Source: JAAYCB01 sp012744395
GTDB taxonomy: Bacteria; Planctomycetota; Planctomycetia; Pirellulales; Thermoguttaceae
Direction of reading: 5' to 3'
NCBI GenBank assembly: GCA_028703175.1
Contig: JAQVNJ010000078.1
Location: forward strand, 1 to 29,037
DNA length: 29,037 nt
Positions 15,435 to 24,812 of the stretch are shown piece after piece; position 1 is the first letter of the stretch, and each line of letters opens with the position of its first letter. The notes beneath the pieces are model-generated. The model had not been told where the DNA came from. It saw nothing but the letters and a program-made list of their open reading frames with translations, and did not search any database. The position numbers were made by a program, and so were the translations under genes.

Positions 15435-16583
15435 CTACGGGCGTCGAGGCGGCGTCAGGGACCATGAGCGGAGGCATTCGCGGAGGCTCTCTCGCCGCCG
15501 CTGGTCGGAAACCAGCTCGTAGCCGATCCCGGCCAGGGCGATCAGCGAAGCCAACTCGGCTGGTCGTCGCTGCGGCTCGACAACACGCTCGCCCTGCCCG
15601 GCTGATTCCTTCGAGACGGCGACCTGGTGGGCGACGTCCAACGAGTCTCTCACCCGCGGCGACGCGTCGCCGGCGGCAGTCTGGGCGGCCGGGCCGTCGT
15701 CCTGCCGAGGAGCTTCTTTGACGTGGTGGAACTGGTCAACGAAAGCCCAGCGATGCGCTTGGTCCGGCAGACCGAGTGCCGCGATCCGCTCTCGCGCGGC
15801 GGCGTCTTCGACCAGGGGCGCCTCGATGTCTCGTCCCAGGGGCCAGCCCGATTCGTCGGGCGATGAGGGCCGCTCCAGTCCGGTCTCCTGCCGCAAAGCC
15901 AGGTCAAAGGCCTCCAGGCTCCCCCGCGATCCGTGGATCTCTTGGGAGATTCCCGTTTCCAGCCGGCGCGGAACAAGCTGCCCGGTCGCGCTCTCCGGCA
16001 GACGGTCCGCGACGATCCCCTCAGTCGCCGGTCGGCGCGGGGCGGCGCGCATGGCCGGCGTCCCGGCGAGCCGGCCTGCGTCGGCGTAGACCTTCTCGCT
16101 GGCGGTCCGCGCCACATCGACCATGCCGCCCTCGGCCGGGCCGGCGTCGAAATCCCCCAGGGCAAACGGCACCAGTTCCGGCCTCGCGGGGCCGAACCGG
16201 GCCTCGCGCTTGCCCACCGAAGCGGAGGCGCGCGGCTCAGCGCGTTCCGCCAGGTCGTCGCTGCCCGCCGGCTCGCAGGCGCTCACCGCCGCGCTCTCAT
16301 GGAACTCGCCGGAGACCACAAGGCAGCCCGCGGAATTGTAGACGATCACCAGCCGGCCATCCAACTCCACCACCCGCGAGGATCCGGAGGCCAGACCGGG
16401 GGCCAGACTGCCGAAGAGGACGGTCCCGCCTTCGCACGCGGAGGCTCCGGCCGTGGCCGAGAGCAGCAGCCGGTCTTCCACCGCCTCGATCGCCAGCCGC
16501 CGAAACACTGCGGAACCGCGCGCCGCTCGGCGGGCGGTTCGCCGCCCCTCAAACGCCATCCGTTGGATCAGTGCCTGCATCAT
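15435..16583 (-). CDS. LEPR-like surface/secreted protein coupled to the kinase
   Basis: A 382-residue protein of unknown function. Near the N-terminus, after a basic stretch, AVEDRLLLSAT (34-44) matches the planctomycete LEPR-xLL motif found at the start of many large secreted or surface proteins. A beta-rich segment follows (VVELDGRLVIVYNSAGCLVVSG, 71-92); the rest is charged and Ala/Arg/Glu-rich with a short hydrophobic stretch near 348-358. Its ATG overlaps the kinase stop by four bases (ATGA), so it is probably made by coupled translation. It may be a kinase substrate or an envelope protein under control of the sigma factor. The low-complexity middle makes the reading less certain, but the coupling and motif support a real gene. 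Confidence 0.7.
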   Translation of the reverse strand: MMQALIQRMAFEGRRTARRAARGSAVFRRLAIEAVEDRLLLSATAGASACEGGTVLFGSLAPGLASGSSRVVELDGRLVIVYNSAGCLVVSGEFHESAAVSACEPAGSDDLAERAEPRASASVGKREARFGPARPELVPFALGDFDAGPAEGGMVDVARTASEKVYADAGRLAGTPAMRAAPRRPATEGIVADRLPESATGQLVPRRLETGISQEIHGSRGSLEAFDLALRQETGLERPSSPDESGWPLGRDIEAPLVEDAAARERIAALGLPDQAHRWAFVDQFHHVKEAPRQDDGPAAQTAAGDASPRVRDSLDVAHQVAVSKESAGQGERVVEPQRRPAELASLIALAGIGYELVSDQRRRESLRECLRSWSLTPPRRP

Positions 16584-19500
16584 GATGTCGCCTGCTTGTT
16601 GGTCGAAGCCATCTGCTGATCTGCCCTGCCCTCGGCGCCGGTCGATTCGATGCCGGAATCGATTGCTTCGAGTAGCTGCTTGAACCGGGGATGCCCGCGG
16701 ACCAGCTCGAATTCGGGCTGGCTGCGGAGGCGGTCCGCGTCGCCGAAACCGGCGGCCACCGCCTCTTGCAGGGCGCGCACGACCTGGTCGGCCCAGCCGT
16801 CGCTCCGGGGCTGGTCCGGCTTGGCCTGTTCGCCCCCCTCGGCGGCCGCCGCGGCCGCCAATTCGACGGCCACGCTGAACAACCGCTCGGCGTCGCCCAG
16901 CCAGAGCTGTTTCCGCTCCAAGGCAATCTCGAGGGCTTTCCGGGAGCGGCCCTGGCGCTGGAGGAACTGACCCAGGTTCCAGTAGTGATTGCTGAGAAAC
17001 TGGCGGAAGCGGGCGATGTCCGGCGCCCCCTCGAAGGCCAGCCGCTGGTGTTCAATCGCCGCGCGGAAGTCGGTCTCCGCCGCCGCTGCCTGGCCGAGCC
17101 GTTCGCTCGCCATCGCGCGATTGTTCAGCGCGCCGCCCAGGCAACTGCGGTAGTTCAACTCGCCGGGATAGTCGCTCACCAGCTGCTCGAACAAGCCGAT
17201 CGCTTCGTCGAGCGGGCCGCGCGCCGCCTCCTGGTCGCCGGACTCCGAATAGAGCCGGCCCAGATTGTTGCAGCTGACGGCGACATCCGCGCGGAATCGA
17301 ATCACCGAGGGGGCCTTGCGAAGGAGCTGCCTGCGGATCTCCGCCGCGCGGCGGTATGCCTCGATCGCCGCCTTGGTCTCTCCGCGCTCGCTGTGCAGGG
17401 TGCCCAGGTTGTTGTAGGAAAGGGCCAGATCGCCCTGGTAGTCGATGACCGCGGGCGCCGCTTCCACGAGCCGCTGCTGGATCTTCAGCGCCGTCTGGCA
17501 GGCTTCCACCGCCCGCCCGGCATCCGAACCCCGATAGACGAAGCTCAGGTTGTTGCATGTCACGGCCAGGGCGCTCTGGAATCTCCATTCGTGCGGGTTT
17601 TCGTCGACGAGCGCTTGCTGGATTTCCACGGCCTCGCGGAAGCGGGTTTCGGCCTCTGCCAGGTCGCCCGCCTGGTGGCCGATCAACCCCAGGTTGCCGA
17701 GGGTCAGCGCCAGGTCGCCGCGAAGCCGCGGGCTTTGCGGCTGCCGGGCGACAAGTTCCCGCTGAATGGCGACGGCGGTTTCCAGGGCGTCGATCGCCTC
17801 GGCGATCTTGCCCTCGGCGCCCAGCAGCAGGCCGATATCGTTGTGGCAGAGGGCCAGTTCCGCGCGAAACCGCGCGCTCCGCGGGTCGCTCCGCGCCAGG
17901 TCCTCCAGCGCTGCCTGGGCCTTGCGGTACTCGCCCAGGGCGCTGGCCCGGCTGCCGATCCGCTCGGTGATCTTTCCGGCCTTGAAGTAGGTCAAGGCCA
18001 GGTCGGCCCGCAGCGTCTCGTCGCCGCCGGCATATTCGGCAAACGCGCGGTAGTAGTCGAGGGTGTCGCGGAGCAACTCGGATCGGACCGTCTCCGCACC
18101 GGGGACATCGGCCAACTGTTCGGCGAGCCGCGCGCCGAACCGGTCGACCACTTCCCGCGCCTGGCGGAAGTGGGTTTCCGCCCTGGCGCGGTTCCTTTCC
18201 GACTCCTCCAGGGCCGCCTTCGTGCGCCCGTGCGCGGCGGCGATCATCATCGTGCTGGCGGCCAGCACGATCGCCATCGCGGCGGCGGCGCACGCGCCGG
18301 CGGTGACGAGCTTCGCGTGCCGCCGCGTCCACTTGCCGGCGTGATCCAGCAGGGTTGGCCGCCTGGCCAGGGCCGGCTTCCCGTCGAGGAATCGCCGCAG
18401 GTCGTCGGCAAACTCCTGGGCCGACTGGTAGCGAGTCTCCGGCGACTTGGAAATCGCCTTCAGCACGATTGTCTCCAGGTCAACCGCGATCGAGGGCCGG
18501 ATGCGGCGCGGGGCGAGCGGCTCTTCCTCGCCGATCCGCCGCAGCAGATCCGCGCGATCGTCGCCGTCAAACGCCGGGCGGAGCGTCAACGCTTCGTAGA
18601 GCGTGATCCCCAGCGAGTAGACGTCGGTCCGCTGGTCGAGCAGGTTCGAGCGGCCGGCCGCCTGCTCGGGGCTCATGTAGCGGATGCTTCCCAGCACCTG
18701 GCCGGTCGAGGTCAGGCCGGCCTCCGCGGTCTGGAACCGCGCCAGCCCGAAGTCCGTCACCCAGACCTTGCCGTCGCGATCGAGCAGCAGGTTCGACGGT
18801 TTCACGTCGCGGTGGACGATCCCGCAATCGTGCGCATGTTGCAGCGCCTCGGCGGCCTGGATCCCCAACCGGCAGATGGTCCGATCGTACTGGCGGCCTT
18901 GAGCCGATTCGGCCGTGCTGAACGCCCTGAGTGTTGAATGCCGCTCCTGGCCGCCATCGCCCGGCCGGCACGCGTTGTCGGCCTCGGTGGTCGCATCCCC
19001 GGCGGACGCCGGGTGGCCGGCCGCCGCGTGGTCGGCCGCGCGGAGTTGGGCCAGCGCCAACTCGAGCGAGCCACCTTCCACGTATTGCATGGCGTAGTAG
19101 TGGACGCCCCGCTCGCAGCCGACGGAGAACACCGGAACGATATTCGGGTGATGCAGCTGCGCGGCCGCCCGGGCCTCGTTCTCAAACCGCGTGATCTGCT
19201 TCTGGTCAAGCACGGCCGCAAACGGCAAGACCTTCAGCGCAACCCGCCGGTCGAGCGAGATCTGGCGGGCCAGGTAGACGATCCCCATCCCGCCGCGCCC
19301 CACCTCGCGGATCAGCAGGAAGTCGCCGAGCTGTCTTGCCAATTGCTTGCGCGGACCGCCCGCCGGCGGCCTCGGCGCGGAGATCTGGCCTGCCGCCCGG
19401 TCGAGGAACTCCAGGCCGCGGAGCGATACCCGAAAGGCCTCTGCCAGGTCGGGATGCGCGGCCAGCATCGCCTCCACGTCCGGGGCGACCACCTCCTCGC

Positions 19501-19597
19501 GGCTGGAGAGGTAGCCGTCCAGAAGCTCGGCCAAGCGCTCCTGCTGCTCGGGCGAAAGCTGCTCCAGGGGCGATGGATGACTGGTGGTGTCGTGCAT
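16580..19597 (-). CDS. Membrane serine/threonine protein kinase with TPR domain
   Basis: A 1005-residue Hanks-type kinase. A short N-terminal region (10-70) precedes the kinase domain (about 91-405): glycine loop VGRGGMG (99-105), VALKV with K122, HRDVKPSN (262-269, D264), DFG (282-284), SPE (309-311) and DVYSLG (325-330). An insert of about 50 residues (185-235, Ala/Gly/acidic) sits between hinge and catalytic loop, as is common in planctomycete kinases. One membrane helix (about 431-454) separates the kinase from roughly eight TPR-like repeats (about 510-880), e.g. DLALSYNNLGTLHSERG and DVAVSCNNLGRLYSESG, presumably for protein binding outside the membrane. The gene lies 9 bp after the sigma factor stop, with AGGA near its start, and overlaps the next gene by four bases. 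It probably regulates the sigma factor or envelope targets by phosphorylation. Confidence 0.93.
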   Translation of the reverse strand: MHDTTSHPSPLEQLSPEQQERLAELLDGYLSSREEVVAPDVEAMLAAHPDLAEAFRVSLRGLEFLDRAAGQISAPRPPAGGPRKQLARQLGDFLLIREVGRGGMGIVYLARQISLDRRVALKVLPFAAVLDQKQITRFENEARAAAQLHHPNIVPVFSVGCERGVHYYAMQYVEGGSLELALAQLRAADHAAAGHPASAGDATTEADNACRPGDGGQERHSTLRAFSTAESAQGRQYDRTICRLGIQAAEALQHAHDCGIVHRDVKPSNLLLDRDGKVWVTDFGLARFQTAEAGLTSTGQVLGSIRYMSPEQAAGRSNLLDQRTDVYSLGITLYEALTLRPAFDGDDRADLLRRIGEEEPLAPRRIRPSIAVDLETIVLKAISKSPETRYQSAQEFADDLRRFLDGKPALARRPTLLDHAGKWTRRHAKLVTAGACAAAAMAIVLAASTMMIAAAHGRTKAALEESERNRARAETHFRQAREVVDRFGARLAEQLADVPGAETVRSELLRDTLDYYRAFAEYAGGDETLRADLALTYFKAGKITERIGSRASALGEYRKAQAALEDLARSDPRSARFRAELALCHNDIGLLLGAEGKIAEAIDALETAVAIQRELVARQPQSPRLRGDLALTLGNLGLIGHQAGDLAEAETRFREAVEIQQALVDENPHEWRFQSALAVTCNNLSFVYRGSDAGRAVEACQTALKIQQRLVEAAPAVIDYQGDLALSYNNLGTLHSERGETKAAIEAYRRAAEIRRQLLRKAPSVIRFRADVAVSCNNLGRLYSESGDQEAARGPLDEAIGLFEQLVSDYPGELNYRSCLGGALNNRAMASERLGQAAAAETDFRAAIEHQRLAFEGAPDIARFRQFLSNHYWNLGQFLQRQGRSRKALEIALERKQLWLGDAERLFSVAVELAAAAAAEGGEQAKPDQPRSDGWADQVVRALQEAVAAGFGDADRLRSQPEFELVRGHPRFKQLLEAIDSGIESTGAEGRADQQMASTNKQATS

Positions 19598-19606
19598 GGC
19601 CGGTTC

Positions 19607-20239
19607 CTATTCCACTCCGAGGGCATCGAGCCGTTGCCGCAATTGGTTGATCGCCCGCAGCCAGACCATCCGCGTCGCCCCCGGCGTGCGATCGGTCCGC
19701 TCGGCGATCTGCTTGAAAGGCAGGCCCTCCAAATGGCGCAAAACGATCACTTCGCGGTAGTCGGGCCGCATGTGAGCCAACTGGTCGGCGAGAATCACGA
19801 CGTATTCCCGGCGGCACGCGCTGGCGCTCGGCGAGGCCGCATGATCGACCAGCACGGCGTCCAGCCGGGCCGTCGACCGCTCGATCGCCGCCCCCATCCC
19901 TTCCAGGGAAACCTCCCGATGGACATTCCGCTTCTCGGCTAGGATGTGGCGTTCCACCAGCCGGGCGAGATTATTGACCAGGATTTGCCGCAGCCAGGCG
20001 AGGAATTCCCTCTCCGACTGGCCACGAAACTGGGCGAAATCCCGGTGCGCTTCCAGAAACGTCTCTTGAACCACGTCGGAAGGGCTCACCCGTGCCTGGA
20101 GCCTCGCGCTGAGCTGCGTCGACGCCAGCAAACGCAGGTAATTGCCGTACAGCGCAAGCAACTCGCCCAGGACGCTCGGCGAACCACGCTTGGCGTTCGT
20201 AAGTAATTGCTGTGGATCAGGTTGCGAGTCTCGGCACAT
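19607..20239 (-). CDS. ECF-type RNA polymerase sigma factor (planctomycete type)
   Basis: A 210-residue sigma-70 family factor. Region 2 spans about 28-100 with SDVVQETFLEAHRDFAQFRG (53-72), the -10 recognition and core-binding part. Region 4 spans about 145-205 and ends in a helix-turn-helix (EGLPFKQIAERTDRTPGATR, 171-190) for -35 recognition. The ATG at 20239 is chosen because the upstream extension (to 20317) does not resemble the family. No anti-sigma factor is encoded nearby; instead the next gene, 9 bp away, is a membrane Ser/Thr kinase, an arrangement known for some planctomycete ECF factors thought to be controlled by phosphorylation. Its own target promoter was not recognised. Confidence 0.92.
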   Translation of the reverse strand: MCRDSQPDPQQLLTNAKRGSPSVLGELLALYGNYLRLLASTQLSARLQARVSPSDVVQETFLEAHRDFAQFRGQSEREFLAWLRQILVNNLARLVERHILAEKRNVHREVSLEGMGAAIERSTARLDAVLVDHAASPSASACRREYVVILADQLAHMRPDYREVIVLRHLEGLPFKQIAERTDRTPGATRMVWLRAINQLRQRLDALGVE

Positions 20240-20659
20240 GGGCGCACGGAGGAGGTCAGCAGTCCCAAGGTACAGGCTCCAACTCCGAGGCTCTGGCACT
20301 CCCAATCGAACGCCCAAGTCTTAGCCACGCTAGGCGATTGGGAACGGAGCCTGGGACCGGGCCAGCTCATCTATCCCGTTAGGCCGAATTGTCCGGCAAT
20401 TGTCACGCCACCCGAAAGGGCCTTTTCCTCGATTTTTCGCGATCTGCTCAAACTCGGCGATCGCAAGCACCGGTCTTCCGTGTCCAGGGCAGCCTCAGAG
20501 TTTATGGCTTCGTTCCGCCGAGGCCCACAATCGGCGCGCCGCCCGCAACTTCGCCGGCCAGGGGACCCCGGCAACCTGGATTCCATTATAACACGTCCGT
20601 GGGACGGGGCGGACAACCATTTCAGGGGGGTACTGCGTCTCGTCTTTCGACTCTCCCGG
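20240..20659. other. Intergenic region between sigma factor and isomerase remnant
   Basis: About 420 bp without a credible gene. All open frames translate to random Arg/Pro-rich peptides. It should hold the promoter of the sigma-kinase operon, but no clear -35/-10 pair was found. A lone AT-rich patch (ATTATAAC near 20584) is present. No recognisable upstream part of the isomerase could be seen in any frame. Confidence 0.4.
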
Positions 20660-20908
20660 AGCATCAAGTATCCGGCGGACCAGCGCGAGGTAGAGCGGCC
20701 GATGGGCTGGAAGTACGGCGAATTCGCCTGCCCGATCGATCAAGGCGACATCGATTTCCACCGCGTCGTGAGGATTCTTCGCGACGCCGGCTACACGAAC
20801 GACCTGAACATCGAGAATGAGTCGCTCGGCAGGCTCGCCGAGGGCGAGCGTGCCGCGGCACTGGCCAGGGAGGTCCAATACCTCAAGCGCTGCCTGGCCA
20901 GCGCGTAA
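20660..20908 (+). pseudogene. C-terminal remnant of a sugar phosphate isomerase/epimerase
   Basis: About 82 codons that look like the tail of a xylose isomerase-like TIM-barrel protein: SIKYPADQREVERPMGWKYG, then GDIDFHRVVRILRDAGYTNDL, then IENESLGRLAEGERAAALAREVQYLK, ending at a TAA. Intact family members are about 250-300 residues, and the upstream sequence in all three frames shows no matching barrel strands, so most of the gene is missing. An ATG at 20702 could give a 68-residue peptide but no ribosome binding site is obvious. It converges with the glycosidase-like gene 31 bp away. Confidence 0.65.
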
Positions 20909-20939
20909 GCCGCCCGAACCGTCGAACGCCCGCCGCCTG

Positions 20940-23168
20940 TCAGCGGACGTGGATCAGGATCGCATCCTCGGCGGGAATCGTCAGCTTGAGGCCATCCCCA
21001 AGCAGATCGCCTGCGTTCAGCGCCGTGCCGGCCGCTGCCGCGCCGCCGGCCAGCCTGGCGGTCCGCGGAGCGTCCAACGGATGCGGGAGCTTGTCCGGGC
21101 GGAGCAGGCAGGCGACTTCGCGGGGGCTCGAATCGAGGTTCACCAGGAGCAGGTAGGCCTCGCCCCGGCGGCTGTAGACGGCCGCAGCGGACTTGTCGTG
21201 TGAAAGCTGGACCGCCCCGTTCCGCCAGTCGGCGAAGCGGTAGGATGCGATGTCCCCGAGCGGCTCGAGCAGCGGAGCCAACTGAAAAGCCTCCTCGCCG
21301 GCCGGCCAAGGAGTCACGCCGCCGAGGAGTGCTTCCAGGGCGAAGAGGCGGTGGAGCCGCCGCGGCGACTTGGCGTTGAGCACGCCGTAGCTGATCACGC
21401 CGCGCGGGACCGCGCCCGCCAGGGACCACTCCAGCGGCAGGTCTTCGAGGGCCGGGGCCTGGTCCGCCCATTTCCCGTAGCCCCATTCGGTGGCCACCAC
21501 GTAATCGGCGAAATTCTCCGTGGCGAACATCGGGGTCGTCGTGTTGTGAATGATCACCAGCCCGGCCGGCCCGACGCGCTGCCGCGTCCACTCCATCAGG
21601 TCGAGCAGTTCGTCGATGTCCCAGTGCCCCTTGGCCGCCGCCTGGTCCGCGCTCCCCTCGTGAAGCGGATTGCTGCAATGCAGGGCGACATTCCAGTCGT
21701 AGTAGACGCCGTCGAGCGGGTGGTTCTTCAGCACGCGGTCGATGGAGAACTTTAAAAACTCCAGCCAGCCGGACCGCAGGCACATCTGCGCGCCGAACTC
21801 GCGCTGCGGGCGGTAGAAATTGTGCCGCAGGTCTCCCTTGCGGTTCTTCCGCCCCCACTCCTGGCCGTGCTCCTGGAACTCCTTCGTGTCCGGGTGCAAC
21901 TCCTTGTTCGAGAAATAGGTCGCCGTCCGGATCCCCGCGCTGCGGCAATCGGCCAGCACCTTGTCGAAGCGATCCATGTCCGGGTAGGGAGGATACGCGC
22001 CGTCGCGCCAGAACAGGCCGTCGTCGTAATAGTCGCCGTCGTTGTGGCAATGGACTGTCTGGACCCCCTTCTCGGCCCAGCGGAGAATCGTCTCCCTGGA
22101 AACCCAGTCGCCCCGGTTGCGGTTGAACGTGGTATGCAGCCACGGCCGCTGCGCGCGGCCGTCGAGAATCGGAAACGCCAGGTAGAAGTCGAAAGCGCAG
22201 TCGTCCGCCAGGGGCACCGCCGCCTCGGGGCTCCAGACGGGCGCGATCGAAAGCGCCAGGCCGGCTGGAGACGCGCTCCGCTCGAGCAGACACTGCGCCC
22301 GCCGCTGGCCGCCGACACGCAGGTCCCACTGCGAGAGGTCCGAGCCGGCGAACCACTCCAGGCCCTCCTGCCCGCCGTCGACGAAGATCATCGATCGCGG
22401 CGCATGGCTGAGTTTGAGGCCCTGGTCCGAGGGATGGTCTGGGCGGAGCTTCCCCCAGACGTTGCTCCCGAACGAAAACGCCGGCTCGCCGTCCTCCTCG
22501 GTGAGCCCTTTGCGGTAACCATAACTGGAAAGGCCGCCGGTCAGGATGGTGGAGACCGGGCAGACCTCGCGGACGCTCGTCCCGGCCGGCGCGCGCAGCT
22601 CCCGGCGGATCTTGACGTATCCCCAGCGGTACTGGAGCGTGGTCTTCACGCGCACGTCCGAAGCCCGGCCGTCTTCGCCTTTCAGCGCGCTCTCGACGGT
22701 GACGATTTCAGCGAGCCCCTCGCGGCGGAGCGTGACGTGCGGATTCGTGTCCTCCAGGTCCGTGAGGATCGCTCCGTTTGCATCGCGGACGCGGGTTGCG
22801 AGCGGCCCGGCGAGCAAATTGCCCGCCTTGCCGTGCGCTAGCGCGATCCGAGTCACGGCGCCCCCTTGCTTCAGGTCCTGCTCGACGGTGTAGTAGGCCG
22901 TGCGGAGGGTCAGAATGCCGGCTGCCTCGTCGCGATCGATCGCGTAGGCCTGGGGCCAGGTTCGCGGCGGCGCACTGTCGGGCGGGTCGGCCGCCGCGCA
23001 CAGCGCGGCAAGAAACGCAACGATGCACGCGCCGACCGTCTCCACCGCCGCGCGGCGAGACGGGCCGCGGCGGATGCGGGCCAAAGCCTGTTGAGAGATG
23101 CGGCGCGGAGAAATCCTCATCGTGCGGATCGCAATTGAAGAACAGCCGTTGCAGAGAAACCTTGCCAT
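20940..23168 (-). CDS. Secreted glycoside hydrolase-like protein (TIM barrel, possibly DUF6259-like)
   Basis: A 742-residue exported protein. A basic N-region followed by hydrophobic residues 44-59 and an Ala-rich end is a signal peptide; the ATG at 23168 has GGAG eight bases upstream, while an ATG at 23120 would give a more compact signal but lacks a site. Residues 75-340 are beta-rich, and 345-640 read as a TIM barrel: HTTFNRNRGDWVS, VQTVHCHNDGDYYDDG, LDGVYYDWNVALH with D491, VIIHNTTTPMF, and ATEWGYG with E561 as possible acid/base. The final 100 residues look like a C-terminal beta domain. The plan resembles alpha-galactosidase-type clan members and DUF6259 proteins. Its neighbours suggest a role in sugar release, but the substrate is unknown. 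Confidence 0.75.
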   Translation of the reverse strand: MARFLCNGCSSIAIRTMRISPRRISQQALARIRRGPSRRAAVETVGACIVAFLAALCAAADPPDSAPPRTWPQAYAIDRDEAAGILTLRTAYYTVEQDLKQGGAVTRIALAHGKAGNLLAGPLATRVRDANGAILTDLEDTNPHVTLRREGLAEIVTVESALKGEDGRASDVRVKTTLQYRWGYVKIRRELRAPAGTSVREVCPVSTILTGGLSSYGYRKGLTEEDGEPAFSFGSNVWGKLRPDHPSDQGLKLSHAPRSMIFVDGGQEGLEWFAGSDLSQWDLRVGGQRRAQCLLERSASPAGLALSIAPVWSPEAAVPLADDCAFDFYLAFPILDGRAQRPWLHTTFNRNRGDWVSRETILRWAEKGVQTVHCHNDGDYYDDGLFWRDGAYPPYPDMDRFDKVLADCRSAGIRTATYFSNKELHPDTKEFQEHGQEWGRKNRKGDLRHNFYRPQREFGAQMCLRSGWLEFLKFSIDRVLKNHPLDGVYYDWNVALHCSNPLHEGSADQAAAKGHWDIDELLDLMEWTRQRVGPAGLVIIHNTTTPMFATENFADYVVATEWGYGKWADQAPALEDLPLEWSLAGAVPRGVISYGVLNAKSPRRLHRLFALEALLGGVTPWPAGEEAFQLAPLLEPLGDIASYRFADWRNGAVQLSHDKSAAAVYSRRGEAYLLLVNLDSSPREVACLLRPDKLPHPLDAPRTARLAGGAAAAGTALNAGDLLGDGLKLTIPAEDAILIHVR

Positions 23169-23483
23169 CTTGCGGTCTCCGGAATCGTGATCGTCTTGCG
23201 CGTGCCCCTGGCCTCGGTCCAGGCATTGTAACCCCTTCCGCTGCCCATGTCTTGCCGATCACCCGCGGCTGGATGCGGAAGGCAATTTCGGTCTTTTCCG
23301 AGCACGGACCCTTGATTTCCTGGCTCCAACGATGCGAAACTCTGCTTTTCAGCGTCTTGGCGAGCGCCGCTCGGCCAATTGGAGCGGACGACCAACGAGA
23401 ACGCGCTCTTCCGCGGCCTCCCGTCGGTCGCCCCGGGGGCGTCGTCGGCTATCGCAGGCAGCAATCCGTTCCGGGAGGAGAAC
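23169..23483. other. Divergent intergenic region before the oxidoreductase cluster
   Basis: The 315-bp gap separates the minus-strand glycosidase-like gene from the plus-strand oxidoreductase genes and should contain both promoters. Only the minus-strand candidate was recognised. The open frame reaching upstream from 23484 is not expected to be translated because a strong ribosome binding site precedes 23484. Confidence 0.45.
23225..23253 (-). promoter_or_regulatory. Candidate promoter of the glycosidase-like gene
   Basis: On the minus strand AAGACA (23248-23253) and TACAAT (23225-23230) are 17 bp apart, with the start codon about 57 bp downstream at 23168. Four and five of six positions match the sigma-70 consensus. 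Confidence 0.4.
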
Positions 23484-24809
23484 ATGAGCATCTCGCGTCG
23501 TCAGTTTCTACGCACTACGGCTGCCGCTGGCGGCAGCGTCCTGGCCCTGCGGCAACGCGTCCACGCGGCCGGCAGCGACCTTCTCCGCGTCGGGCTGGTC
23601 GGTTGCGGCAGCCGGGGGGCCGGGGCCGCTTCGAACGCGATCAACGCCGATCCGGGCGTCCGCGTCGTCGCCCTGGCCGACGTGTTCGCCGATCGAGTCC
23701 AGGCAACCCTCAAGTCGCTCCGCGGCCGGCATCCCGACCAGGTCGATGTGGACCCGGCGCGCTGCTTCGTGGGGTTCGATGCGTACAAGGAGTTGATCGC
23801 CTGCGGAGTCGACGTCGTCTTGCTGGCCGCGCCGCCCCATTTCCGCCCCTTGCACCTGGCGGCCGCGATCGCCGCGAACAAGCACGTCTTCGCCGAGAAG
23901 CCGGTGGGCGTCGACGCGACCGGCGTACGCAGCGTCCTGGCCACCTGCGAACTGGCCAAGAAGAAGAATCTGTGCGTCGTGTCGGGCCTCTGCTGGCGCT
24001 ACGACACGGTGATCCGCGAGACGATCAAGCGGGTTCACGACGGGGCGATCGGCGAGATCGTGGCCATCCAGACGACGCGCAATCTGGGCTATCTCTGGGA
24101 GCGTCCGCGGCAGCCGGAGTGGACCGAAATGGAATTCCAGATGCGCAACTGGTACTACTTCACCTGGCTCTGCGGCGATCACAACGTGGAGCAGCAGATT
24201 CACGGCATCGACAAGTGTTCCTGGGCGATGCGCGACGAGCCGCCGGCAAGGGCCTGGGCGACGAGCGGGCGGCAGGTGCGGATCGAGCCGAAGTACGGCG
24301 ACATCTACGACCACCACGCGGTGGTCTACGAATACGCCGACGGCGCGCGGATGTATGCATTAGCCCGGCAGCAGCGCAACTGCTACAACGATTATTCCGA
24401 GGTCCTGATGGGCACCAAGGGACGCTGCGACTTGCAGAAGGGCCGCATCGAGGGCGAGACGAACTGGGCGTTCGGCCAGCAGGCGGGAGACCTGTCGGGC
24501 TATGGCGTCAAGAAAGCCGGCAAGGACGGCCTGCGGCCGATGCACCAGGTCGAACAGGACGAGATGTTCGCCGCGATCCGCGCCGGCAAGACGATCAACA
24601 ACGGCGATTACATGTGCCAGAGCACGCTGATCGCGATTCTCGGGCGGACGGCCGGCTACACGGGCCAGGCGATCACCTGGGAGCAGATGCAGCAGTCGAA
24701 GTTGGACCTCTCGCCGCAGCGCTACACCTTCGACGCGCCGCCGCCGACCCTGCCGGGCCCCGACGGACAATACCCGGTCGCGATGCCCGGTCTCACCGAG
24801 TTCGTGTGA
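23484..24809 (+). CDS. Tat-exported Gfo/Idh/MocA family oxidoreductase
   Basis: A 441-residue NAD(P)-dependent oxidoreductase, likely acting on a sugar or polyol. The N-terminus SRRQFLRTTAAAGG (4-17) is a twin-arginine export signal, so the folded protein with its cofactor would be moved out of the cytoplasm. The Rossmann loop GLVGCGSRGAG (37-47) and the EKP motif (138-140) are present, followed by the C-terminal alpha/beta domain with DHNVEQQIHGIDKC in the catalytic region. The ATG at 23484 is preceded by GGGAGGAG, which fixes the start. It is the first of four plus-strand genes. Close relatives in planctomycetes are numerous and their substrates are mostly unknown. Confidence 0.92.
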   Translation: MSISRRQFLRTTAAAGGSVLALRQRVHAAGSDLLRVGLVGCGSRGAGAASNAINADPGVRVVALADVFADRVQATLKSLRGRHPDQVDVDPARCFVGFDAYKELIACGVDVVLLAAPPHFRPLHLAAAIAANKHVFAEKPVGVDATGVRSVLATCELAKKKNLCVVSGLCWRYDTVIRETIKRVHDGAIGEIVAIQTTRNLGYLWERPRQPEWTEMEFQMRNWYYFTWLCGDHNVEQQIHGIDKCSWAMRDEPPARAWATSGRQVRIEPKYGDIYDHHAVVYEYADGARMYALARQQRNCYNDYSEVLMGTKGRCDLQKGRIEGETNWAFGQQAGDLSGYGVKKAGKDGLRPMHQVEQDEMFAAIRAGKTINNGDYMCQSTLIAILGRTAGYTGQAITWEQMQQSKLDLSPQRYTFDAPPPTLPGPDGQYPVAMPGLTEFV

Positions 24810-24812
24810 CGG

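Noticed and set aside
20207..20659. A longer protein reaching into the isomerase tail
   Set aside because: The upstream residues show no TIM-barrel pattern and overlap the start of the sigma factor gene on the other strand; only the tail resembles a family.
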